Assembly: GCF_019249295.1 (NCBI RefSeq)
Contig: NZ_JAESDH010000009.1
Coordinates: forward strand, 62,001-126,000
Length of the DNA: 64,000 nucleotides
Direction: 5' to 3'
Source: Alteromonas antoniana
GTDB lineage: Bacteria; Pseudomonadota; Gammaproteobacteria; Enterobacterales; Alteromonadaceae
Of this stretch, positions 56,501-63,021 are shown in pieces. The position numbers were made by a program, and so were the translations under genes. The notes below the pieces were generated by a model that did no database searches, was not told where the DNA came from, and worked only from the letters and a program-made list of their open reading frames with translations. Every line of letters starts with the position of its first letter. Within the stretch, counting starts at the first letter, position 1.

Positions 56501-56850
56501 TGTGGATCATGAACCAGGGCGGCTTCACACCTTGGGAAGCACTGCGCGGCGCGACCATTGATGGCGCAACGCACCTGGGTATGGGCGATGACATCGGCAG
56601 TATCGAGAAAGGCAAACTGGCAGACCTTGTTGTCATGGACGGCAACGTACTTGACGACATTCGTCGCAGTGAATACGTTGAATACACCGTGATTAACGGC
56701 CGCGTTTACGAAGCTGCCACAATGAACGAAGTGGGCAGCAAGAAAAAACGTCAGCCGTTTTTCTTTGAAGAGGACAACGCCACTTTTATGCCACAGGAAA
56801 CGGCAACAGAAGTGGAAGCCAAAGCGCATAAGTACCACTGGGAACACTAA
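53521..56850 (+). CDS. Exported beta-propeller (PD40) - amidohydrolase fusion protein
   Basis: The 1109-residue protein has a signal peptide (MIKTPKTLLAAAMMGLTFGS, cut after LAQ). Residues 50-640 are TolB/PD40-type propeller blades, each with an SPDG-like motif (ISPDGNYMVFDM, ISPDGSKIAFIS, WSPDGEYLVVT, FSPDGKYIYYT). Residues about 670-1090 form an amidohydrolase: GKTIVPGLVDAHAHGAQG with the metal HxH, further His in DGHTGLEH and SVHIGAHGQ, and GSIEKGKLADLVVMDG at the end. Such fusions are common in marine gammaproteobacteria and may hydrolyse exported peptides or amides; substrate unknown. A strong terminator follows. Confidence 0.9.
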   Translation: MIKTPKTLLAAAMMGLTFGSASSALAQDDTTASEYNVEEWDVLNPPFALNEVTIKTNETTWSSLDISPDGNYMVFDMLGDLYKVSVNGGDASPLTQDFAWNIHPSISPDGSKIAFISDRGGVSNVWVMDSNGENLTQITKEKNNLIHSPKWSPDGEYLVVTKGIMSSRSIPAGEIWMYHHTGGDGLQIKARVHGKSDQQNIADPVFSPDGKYIYYTQNTVGGSQFEYNRDPMEGIFAITRYDRETGEEERYISGTGGAVVPTPSPDGKYVAFVRRVKDRTGLFIKDVETGLEKPLTLTLERDMQEGFGSEGYFAYFDWMPDSSTLVYWTGGKFHKIDVDSKSIADIDVSVEATLKYADALRFDVDVAPDKFDVRMIRWSQASPDGKSVLFQALGKLYVRDLKSGKVKRLTSQDEHGEYYPRYSNDGKSIVYTTWSDDKQGAVRVVSAKGGKGKVITSKPGHYIEPAFSTDGEKVVYRKFTGGFLLDPKYSVEPGIYVADLKSGESKRILESGFNAHFAGDNSRVYFTESVGGTPYPETQLSSVNLEGNDKRTHLYGGDDVSEYRLSHDKKWVAFVHQFKTYVAPFVENGQKVTIGPAMTSLPVTQLSARAGEYLSWSADNTRVGWFHGPHYYERGLKEAFAFVEGSPETLPEPEEKGIDLSFETDADKPSGYKALVGGTVVTMRDADNTQEIIENGVVLIKDNRIEAVGKVGDVRIPDNAMQIDASGKTIVPGLVDAHAHGAQGRNEIIPDQNWMQYSNLAFGVTTIHDPSNDTTEIFAASELQRTGDIVAPRIYSTGTILYGAEALGYKAIINDYDDAYFHVERLKDSGAISVKSYNQPRRDQRQQVLWAAKNQEMMVVPEGGGKYQQNISMLVDGHTGLEHSIPIPRGYDDLTQLWKATEFGYTPTFVVSYGGMMGEEYMYDRTEVWKNPRLLRYTPSFILDSRAIRRPTAPDNQYNHQNVASYAKELRENGVSVHIGAHGQREGLAAHWEMWIMNQGGFTPWEALRGATIDGATHLGMGDDIGSIEKGKLADLVVMDGNVLDDIRRSEYVEYTVINGRVYEAATMNEVGSKKKRQPFFFEEDNATFMPQETATEVEAKAHKYHWEH

Positions 56851-56942
56851 GCCCGGTATCAGGCAGGTATCGCAGGATATCTGCCTGAGTTTGTACACTG
56901 CGCCAGGCGATGTGAGTTGCGAGCGCACTGTCTGAATAAAAG

Positions 56943-56977
56943 AAAGGCCGCGAGTGAAAACACTCGCGGCCTTTTTA
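56943..56977. terminator. Bidirectional terminator between the amidohydrolase and HMG-CoA reductase genes
   Basis: A 14-bp stem (AAAGGCCGCGAGTG, CACTCGCGGCCTTT) around AAAA is followed by TTATT on the plus strand and preceded by an A-rich side for minus-strand use. Confidence 0.92.
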
Positions 56978-57031
56978 TTGGCTTTTCATTCACACAGGCC
57001 CTTCACACGCGTTGCCCGCAGGGCTGACAAA

Positions 57032-58576
57032 TTACCGGTTACGACCGTACTGCTCGTGCGAAGACACCCAGTCTGATGACGATATCGCGGAGGCCAGTGA
57101 AATTTCACCCGCCAATGCCACCGCACCCACGATTTCAGCAAACTTGTACACCCGGTCCCGCCCGTAACAGTCCATCAGTTCCAGACATTCCCGTTGCGTC
57201 CCAATCCCCGTACCACCACCATAGGTCGCAACGATAAGCGACGGTATCGTGATCGACAGATACAAATCGCCCTCATCCGTTAATTCAGAGTACATGATTG
57301 CCGCAGACGACTCAGATACATTTGCCACGTCCTGTCCGGTTGCGATGAACATCGCCGTGATGCCATTGGGTGAATGCAGCCCGGTATTGTTTACACCGGA
57401 AAGAAACGAGCCAACGCCAGCCACTCTGCCGTGATAATCAATTTGCTTAGGGTCCACGCGCATCACGCTTAGCAGATGCTCGCGTTTGATCGTGGCTTCC
57501 GCTGTTACCCGTTTACCACGGGTCCGCATAATATTAATTTGTGAGGCTTTCTTGTCCGTTGCAAAGTTAGACTCAAGATAGAAGTTCTCGATACCGTCGT
57601 AATGATCCAAAATCCAGCCACAGGCGGCAAACGTGGCGCGCCCTACCATGTTCTGACCGGCAGCATCGCCGGTGCGGTAATTAAAGCGCAGGAACGCAAA
57701 TTTATTCGACAGGAAGTGATCGATATACGTCAGTTTTGCCACCGACGATGTCGCCTCGGCCTCTTCGCGGATAGTGTCGATATTTTTCTGAACCCAGGCC
57801 ACAAAATCCCGTGCGCCACGCGCATCGGAAAATACAAACACCGGAGCGCGCTGCATCGCATCATCGACCACCGTCGCTTTGACACCGCCGCTCATATTCA
57901 ACAGTTTCATGCCACGGTTATAGGAAGCCACCAGCGTGCCCTCAGTAGTGGCCAGCGGCACCACAAATTCGCCTTTGGCGTATTCACCGTCAATTTTCAG
58001 CGGGCCTGCAATCCCCATTGGCACCTGGGCGACCCCAATAAAGTGCTCGATGTTGCCCTTTAACTCATTCGGCTCAATAGAGTATTTGCCTACGTGATTA
58101 ATTTTCCCGTCGGCACGGGCCTCGAAATACTTCTGACGCTCGGCGATGACAGCTGGACCATAATCATCATGGGAGTCGCGCGGGATGTGGCCGTTTGACG
58201 ACGACTCCTCAGACACATTGTCTTCCACTTCGAACTTGAGCTTGCCGAAAGGCGAGGCCGAAAAGGAGATACCGATTTTGCGCTTTTCCGGACTGATCTG
58301 CTCATCGATTTTCAGATACACCGTGATGATCTGCTTAAGGGCAAAGTCTGTGCCCTGGGCATTATTCAACTCCTCCACGCTCAGTAGGGTGTCGGGGCCG
58401 ACCTGCAACGTAATTTTTTCATCAGGGATCCTTTCGCCGTCCAGAGATATCCATTTCAGCTCTTTAAGCGTGGCATCCTTGAGCCGGTTTTTAAGCATAA
58501 ACGTCAGGCCATCTTCCGTTTTCTTCAGACTGCCATGCGTATAAAGTTGTTTGAGAAGTATGCTGGGTACAAACAT
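57032..58576 (-). CDS. Hydroxymethylglutaryl-CoA reductase
   Basis: The 514-residue enzyme reduces HMG-CoA to mevalonate. Landmarks of the HMGR fold are TTEGTLVASYNRGMK with the catalytic Glu, ESNFATDKKASQIN with the catalytic Lys, ATGQDVANVSESSAA with the Asp, GTGIGTQRECLEL and the C-terminal SSDWVSSHEQYGRNR with the proton-donor His. About 130 extra N-terminal residues precede the core and do not resemble a membrane anchor. No other mevalonate-pathway gene is in the window. AGGA precedes the ATG. Whether it serves isoprenoid synthesis or degradation is open. Confidence 0.92.
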   Translation of the reverse strand: MFVPSILLKQLYTHGSLKKTEDGLTFMLKNRLKDATLKELKWISLDGERIPDEKITLQVGPDTLLSVEELNNAQGTDFALKQIITVYLKIDEQISPEKRKIGISFSASPFGKLKFEVEDNVSEESSSNGHIPRDSHDDYGPAVIAERQKYFEARADGKINHVGKYSIEPNELKGNIEHFIGVAQVPMGIAGPLKIDGEYAKGEFVVPLATTEGTLVASYNRGMKLLNMSGGVKATVVDDAMQRAPVFVFSDARGARDFVAWVQKNIDTIREEAEATSSVAKLTYIDHFLSNKFAFLRFNYRTGDAAGQNMVGRATFAACGWILDHYDGIENFYLESNFATDKKASQINIMRTRGKRVTAEATIKREHLLSVMRVDPKQIDYHGRVAGVGSFLSGVNNTGLHSPNGITAMFIATGQDVANVSESSAAIMYSELTDEGDLYLSITIPSLIVATYGGGTGIGTQRECLELMDCYGRDRVYKFAEIVGAVALAGEISLASAISSSDWVSSHEQYGRNR

Positions 58577-58739
58577 ATCGAGTCCTTTTTACCGCCGAAT
58601 CCGGTCACAGTATGTGCGGAATTGTTATTGTTAAACATTTTATAGCACAGACTTTATACAACTATTTGATTTTCTCGCAACATCTTTTACTGCCGTATTT
58701 CCATTCCTATTTCTTGCGCAACGCTCCTCAAAACACTTT

Positions 58740-58770
58740 CACAAATGGGACATCTGCTACCACAAATGGG
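58740..58770 (+). repeat. Direct repeat CACAAATGGG, 21-bp period
   Basis: CACAAATGGG occurs at 58740-58749 and 58761-58770, exactly two helical turns apart. Such spacing is used by response regulators of the LytTR class and other dimeric activators that bind one DNA face. It lies about 250 bases before the HlyD-like gene. Confidence 0.55.
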
Positions 58771-58885
58771 TCAAAAACAGGGGGCACCTTTACTGCCCTA
58801 AAGGTTGGCGCTACGTGCAATGCATGACGCGATGGCAACACCTAATCTGAATGTCGTCAGCAAGGATGACTGACAATTCTCAGTG

Positions 58886-58971
58886 GGTACCCGGCAGGTA
58901 AAAAAGGGAGGCGTCAGGGATTACGATGCCAGGGATTTTCCGGTCACCATGGAAGTGACACGCCGGGTACC
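58886..58971. repeat. Long-range inverted repeat in the export-operon leader
   Basis: GGTACCCGGC (58886-58895) and GCCGGGTACC (58962-58971) are perfect 10-bp inverted repeats bracketing 66 bases that contain a smaller GTCAC/GTGAC hairpin. It ends 40 bases before the HlyD-like start and could form a branched leader RNA. Confidence 0.5.
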
Positions 58972-59011
58972 ACATTGAGGCTCTACTGCAAACACAGGAA
59001 TAATAATTACA

Positions 59012-60265
59012 ATGCGAACGTCACTTTTCAGAAAACAGGCTGTCGAGCATCAGCGTAAACGACTGGAAGGCAGTGTGCTGGTCACACCTTCGCTGTCATC
59101 ACAGCTGGTCACCCTGCTCATCATAGCCTGGTTAGTTGCGGTTACTGTTTACCTGTTTACACAGGAATTCAGCCGACGCGAGACAGTGACAGGCTGGATA
59201 GCGCCATCGGAAGGTCTCATCCGGCTGCATTCGCAATCCCATGGCGGAAAGGTGATTCGGGTGCTGGTAGCCCAGGGCGAAAACGTGCCCAAAGGTACGC
59301 CGCTACTCAGTGTCGATAACGCGCGAAGTTTACTGTCGGGCGGCTCTATGGAAGACACCTTACTGGCAGAGCTACAGGCGCAGCTGGGTCGGCTCGGGGA
59401 AAAGCTGACACGCGCGCAGACTAATCATGACGATGAGGTGCGACAACAGCAATCGGTCGTTCAGGCACTGAAAGACGACCTGGCGCGAATCGATGAGCTT
59501 AAAGCGCTGACAGCATCACGGCTGGCCCTGACGTCCCGGCAGCGACAACAGCTGGATGCGTTAGCAAGCCTGGGGCACACCGCGCGCTATGAGGTGGAAG
59601 AACTGGAAGCACGCAAATTACAAATCACGCAGGAAATGAAGCAACTGACCAGGGACTGGCACCGGGCTGCTCAATCACTCAATGAACAGGAATTCACGCT
59701 TCACCAGTTGCCGCAACAGTATCAGGACACCGTCAGCACATTGGAAGATGAGCAAAGTCAGATAAAACAGCAGATTGCACGTTTGCAGTCATCGCAGATA
59801 GAAGTCATAAAAGCGCCGCGGGATGGCATCGTCACCGCTATCACCGTAGGCATCGGTCAGTTCGTAGATTCCGGTGTGCCGGTTATCAGTATGATCCCCG
59901 CAAATACCGACATTGAAGCCACGCTGCTGGTGCCGGTAAGCGCGGCAGGATTCGTGACGGAAGGTCAGCCCTTGTCGGTGCGGTACGATGCCTTTCCCTA
60001 CCAGAAGTTTGGCATGCATCAGGGGCAGATAAAACGGATCTCAGCGTCGGTTATCCTCCCTGGCGAGCTCACCGGCGCCCCGGTCAATGTGAATGAGCCA
60101 GCGTATCTGGTTAAAGCATCGCTGCAGTCAGATAGGCTGGAGGCCTACGGTCAGGCGGTCAGGTTAAAGCCCGGCATGACATTAACGGCAGACGTCACGC
60201 TGAGCCACAGGACGCTTGTTGAGTGGCTGTTTGAGCCACTGTATACCCTGGCGGGGAGAATTTAA
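59012..60265 (+). CDS. HlyD-family periplasmic adaptor (bacteriocin/peptide secretion)
   Basis: The 417-residue protein has one membrane helix near residues 31-50 (LVTLLIIAWLVAVTVYLFT), a lipoyl-like half (GGKVIRVLVAQGENVPKGTPLLSVDN), a long coiled-coil hairpin (about 115-255) and a return half with IEVIKAPRDGIVTAITVGIGQFVDSGVPVISMIP. This is the CvaA/HlyD type of membrane fusion protein linking an ABC exporter to TolC. It directly precedes the C39 exporter. TolC itself is not in the window. Confidence 0.92.
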   Translation: MRTSLFRKQAVEHQRKRLEGSVLVTPSLSSQLVTLLIIAWLVAVTVYLFTQEFSRRETVTGWIAPSEGLIRLHSQSHGGKVIRVLVAQGENVPKGTPLLSVDNARSLLSGGSMEDTLLAELQAQLGRLGEKLTRAQTNHDDEVRQQQSVVQALKDDLARIDELKALTASRLALTSRQRQQLDALASLGHTARYEVEELEARKLQITQEMKQLTRDWHRAAQSLNEQEFTLHQLPQQYQDTVSTLEDEQSQIKQQIARLQSSQIEVIKAPRDGIVTAITVGIGQFVDSGVPVISMIPANTDIEATLLVPVSAAGFVTEGQPLSVRYDAFPYQKFGMHQGQIKRISASVILPGELTGAPVNVNEPAYLVKASLQSDRLEAYGQAVRLKPGMTLTADVTLSHRTLVEWLFEPLYTLAGRI

Positions 60266-60266
60266 T

Positions 60267-62405
60267 ATGACAGCGCTTACCCGGCAGTTACCCGTTCGCC
60301 GACTAAAACTCGGCAACCACCGACGCGTACCGGTCGTATTCCAAAGCGAAGCGGCAGAATGCGGGCTCGCCTGTCTGTGCATGGTATCCCAGTATCACGG
60401 TGCCGGGTACGATATGACCGAGCTAAGACAACACCATGGAATGTCGATGCGCGGGGCAACATTAAAAGGCCTGATGGATATTGCTTCGCACCTGTCGCTG
60501 TCAACACGGGCGCTGAAAGCCGAGCCTGAAGATCTTCACCAACTGGCTTTGCCTGCTATCTTACACTGGGATTTACAACACTTTGTGGTACTGACAAAAG
60601 TCACTCGCAAGGGCGTAGTGATCCACGACCCTGCGAAAGGTGAGCGGCGCTTGGGCTGGGCGGACGTAAGCAATCATTTTAGTGGTGTCGCGCTTGAGCT
60701 CACGCCGAATTCCTCATTTACACAAGCACCGCCAGCGCCGTCGCTCACCATGCGCCATTTCTGGCAGAAAATCACCGGGCTAAAGCGCAGTCTTCTGGTA
60801 CTGTTCGCATTATCCGCCCTGCTTCAGCTATTTGCTATTGCGGCGCCCTATTACATGCAAACGGTTATCGACGATGTCCTTCTGCGACAACAGCGGGATT
60901 TGCTGTTAGTACTGGCGCTTGGATTTGGGCTGTTGCTTTGCGTAGAAACGCTGACCAGCGTTATCCGGCGACTGGTCATATTGTCGATGTCATCACGGTT
61001 ACAGCTTCAGATGTCGGCAAACGTATTTCAGCATTTATTGCGGCTACCGCTGGATTTCTTCTCTCGCCGTCATGTCGGCGATATTGTTTCACGATTCGGC
61101 TCTCTCTCGCAGATCCGCGAGTTTCTTACCACCGGGCTGGTAACCGCCCTGCTGGACGGCGTCATGGCGGTGGTGACACTAATAGTAATGGCAATTTACT
61201 CGCCCACACTGACCTGGATCGTATGCGCCATCATGATGCTTTATGCCCTTGTTCGCATCTTGCTGACTCCGATAATGCGAAAGCTCACCGCAGAAAGAAT
61301 TGATATCGCTGCGAAGGAGCAGTCTCATTTCATCGAATCTGTGCGCGCGATTCAGCCGGTGCGCATTTTTAATCAGGAAAACCGGCGACAGGGCCAGTGG
61401 CAGAACCGGCTAGTGTCTACGCTCAATACCGACATACGCCTCGGTAAATGGGATATCGGTGCCCAGACTGTCAACCAGATCCTGTTCGGGCTGGAAAACA
61501 TTATCATTATTTACGTAGCAGCCACGTTGGTTATGGATAACGTGCTTTCCGTGGGGATGCTGTATGCGTTTATTGCCTACAAAAACCGCTTCACCGGTGC
61601 CATCGACAGCCTCATCAACCATGCTATTGAATACAACATGTTGCGCGTACATTTCGAGCGCCTGTCTGACATTGTATTTTCTCCGGCTGAGGATCCTCAC
61701 ACCGGTGTTGCCACGCGATCACAATCGTTGTCGGCACCACAGGGGCGTCTCACCATCTCCGGACTGAGCTATCGCTACAGCGCAGGTGACTCGCCGGTTT
61801 TCAGCAATGTGTCGCTGGATATCGCGCCGGGTTCCATGATTGCCATCGTCGGTGCCAGCGGCTGCGGCAAAACCACATTGTTAAAGTGCATGATGGGATT
61901 GTATGCACCAGATGAGGGGGAGGTATCCGTAGACGGCATTCGGGTTAATGAGTCTCGCTGGTTACGTGAGCATGTCGCGTCGGTGATGCAGGATGACTGC
62001 TGTTTAAGCGGCACGCTGACCGAGAATATCAGCTGTTTTGAAGATAACCCGGATCCTGAAAAGCTGGTGTTTGCGGCACAAATGGCCTGCATTCACGACG
62101 ATATTATGGCCATGCCAATGCAGTACCAGACACTGGTCGGTGACATGGGCAGTGCACTGAGTGGCGGCCAGTTGCAGCGCGTATTGCTGGCCAGAGCCTT
62201 GTACCGGCAACCTGCCATCCTGTTTCTCGACGAAGCCAGCAGCAATTTAGACGTTACCAACGAATCCAGAATCAATGAAAATCTGAAGGCGCTGCGAATT
62301 ACGCGCGTCATTGTAGCGCATCGCCCGCAAACCATCGCGATGGCTGATACCGTGTACTCACTGTCGTCAGAGGGTTTGACGCAGGTACAACCTCAACCGG
62401 CCTAG
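60267..62405 (+). CDS. C39 peptidase-containing ABC transporter (PCAT)
   Basis: The 712-residue exporter starts at 60267, one base past the adaptor stop. The N-terminal C39 peptidase has QSEAAECGLACLCMV with Gln26 and catalytic Cys32, His105 in DLQHFVVLTK and Asp121 in IHDPAKG, so it should cut after double-glycine leaders. Six membrane helices (about 165-440) follow, then an ABC domain with GASGCGKTTLLKCMMG, a Q-loop in SVMQDDCCLSG, LSGGQLQRVLLARAL and ILFLDEASSNLD. It is built to process and export the small peptide encoded at 62806. A longer start at 60216 lies inside the adaptor gene and was rejected. Confidence 0.95.
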   Translation: MTALTRQLPVRRLKLGNHRRVPVVFQSEAAECGLACLCMVSQYHGAGYDMTELRQHHGMSMRGATLKGLMDIASHLSLSTRALKAEPEDLHQLALPAILHWDLQHFVVLTKVTRKGVVIHDPAKGERRLGWADVSNHFSGVALELTPNSSFTQAPPAPSLTMRHFWQKITGLKRSLLVLFALSALLQLFAIAAPYYMQTVIDDVLLRQQRDLLLVLALGFGLLLCVETLTSVIRRLVILSMSSRLQLQMSANVFQHLLRLPLDFFSRRHVGDIVSRFGSLSQIREFLTTGLVTALLDGVMAVVTLIVMAIYSPTLTWIVCAIMMLYALVRILLTPIMRKLTAERIDIAAKEQSHFIESVRAIQPVRIFNQENRRQGQWQNRLVSTLNTDIRLGKWDIGAQTVNQILFGLENIIIIYVAATLVMDNVLSVGMLYAFIAYKNRFTGAIDSLINHAIEYNMLRVHFERLSDIVFSPAEDPHTGVATRSQSLSAPQGRLTISGLSYRYSAGDSPVFSNVSLDIAPGSMIAIVGASGCGKTTLLKCMMGLYAPDEGEVSVDGIRVNESRWLREHVASVMQDDCCLSGTLTENISCFEDNPDPEKLVFAAQMACIHDDIMAMPMQYQTLVGDMGSALSGGQLQRVLLARALYRQPAILFLDEASSNLDVTNESRINENLKALRITRVIVAHRPQTIAMADTVYSLSSEGLTQVQPQPA

Positions 62406-62435
62406 TGCCGATACGCAAATAACAAGGAGAGCATT

Positions 62436-62678
62436 ATGCTTACTACAGAAGTGTTGGATGAACGACTCACGCAACTGTCAAAACGTGAACTGCAGGTTGC
62501 CCACAAGATCATGGAAGGCCTGCCAAATAAGACGATTGCAAACCAGCTGTTCATCAGCGAACGAACGGTGAAGTTTCATTGTGCGAATATTTATCGGAAG
62601 CTGGAAATACGCAACCGTGCAGCGTTGATGGCCAGCTATTTCCGACTGCTGTATCAACCAATTCGCCACACCGCCTAA
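62436..62678 (+). CDS. Minimal LuxR-type HTH regulator
   Basis: The 80-residue protein is essentially only a GerE/LuxR helix-turn-helix: LTQLSKRELQVAHKIMEGLPNKTIANQLFISERTVKFHCANIYRKLEIRNRAAL. There is no receiver or autoinducer domain. AAGGAGA precedes the ATG, and the gene is 30 bases from the exporter. It likely controls the peptide locus; a 19-bp dyad before the precursor gene is a candidate site. Confidence 0.9.
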   Translation: MLTTEVLDERLTQLSKRELQVAHKIMEGLPNKTIANQLFISERTVKFHCANIYRKLEIRNRAALMASYFRLLYQPIRHTA

Positions 62679-62695
62679 ATCGTCACAGTTCGGGC

Positions 62696-62776
62696 AGGCG
62701 GTGATAAACCGCCTCCGGTACAGGCGACAGTCACTGTCGCATACTTTATGATTTTTCTACTGCAAAGGATGCAGTA
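62696..62776. promoter_or_regulatory. Three dyads before the precursor-peptide gene
   Basis: Perfect inverted repeats occur at 62696-62714 (AGGCGGT/ACCGCCT, loop GATAA), 62724-62740 (GCGACAG/CTGTCGC, loop TCA) and 62758-62776 (TACTGCA/TGCAGTA, loop AAGGA). The first or second may end the exporter transcript; the third, 30 bases before the precursor start, has the size of a dimeric HTH operator. Confidence 0.55.
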
Positions 62777-62805
62777 TTACCTAAACCGAAACAAGGAGTG
62801 TTCAT

Positions 62806-62979
62806 ATGAATACCAAACTAACTCTCACAGAACTTGCACAATCAGAAGCCATTGAAGTCAGCGGTGGCAAAATCCCTTTCCCCATTCCTGGTGAGCCGGT
62901 AAAGCCGATTACCCCACCGGTTTACTACACACTGGCGCTGGGCGAGGACGGTGGTGATCTGCCGGACATTCTGGCCTGA
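62806..62979 (+). CDS. Double-glycine-leader precursor peptide (probable RiPP precursor)
   Basis: A 57-codon frame with a perfect AAGGAGTG site encodes a leader MNTKLTLTELAQSEAIEV followed by SGG (Gly20-Gly21), matching the L-x-x-x-E-L/I-V-S-G-G pattern cleaved by C39 peptidases. The predicted core, residues 22-57, is unusually rich in proline (eight), has Lys22, Lys33, Thr36 and Thr42 in its first part and Glu47, Asp48, Asp51 and Asp54 in its second, and ends DLPDILA. This order of amine/hydroxyl residues before acids is what ATP-grasp ester or amide cross-linking needs. An ATP-grasp gene follows. It has no Cys, so it is not a lanthipeptide or a disulfide microcin. Confidence 0.85.
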   Translation: MNTKLTLTELAQSEAIEVSGGKIPFPIPGEPVKPITPPVYYTLALGEDGGDLPDILA

Positions 62980-62987
62980 TAAGTGAG

Positions 62988-63014
62988 GGGTGGTTGTCGT
63001 GTACGACACCACCC
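62988..63014 (+). other. Strong hairpin between the precursor and ATP-grasp genes
   Basis: GGGTGG-T-TGTCG pairs with CGACACCACCC around a TGTA loop, with one bulged T. It begins 9 bases after the precursor stop and ends 7 bases before the preferred ATP-grasp start. There is no T run. It likely stabilises the precursor mRNA or limits translation of the enzyme. Confidence 0.65.
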
Positions 63015-63021
63015 GAATTCT

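Larger units (their letters stand above)
58577..59011. promoter_or_regulatory. Divergent regulatory region of HMG-CoA reductase and the peptide-export operon
   Basis: The 435 bases hold the HMG-CoA reductase promoter on the minus strand (TATAAA near 58635) and the leader of the export operon. Two features stand out and are listed separately: a direct repeat at 58740-58770 and a long inverted repeat at 58886-58971. Within the latter, GTCAC/GTGAC forms an inner hairpin near 58943-58959. A 71-codon frame at 58612 lacks a ribosome-binding site and was not called. Confidence 0.5.

Noticed and set aside
58612-58827. 71-codon frame containing a GG, as a second precursor candidate
   Set aside because: There is no ribosome-binding site, the GG is late and not preceded by a leader pattern, and the frame crosses the CACAAATGGG repeats.
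62983-63021. GTG start for the ATP-grasp gene
   Set aside because: It would place a strong hairpin inside the coding region and add residues of basic, unmatched composition; kept only as an alternative.
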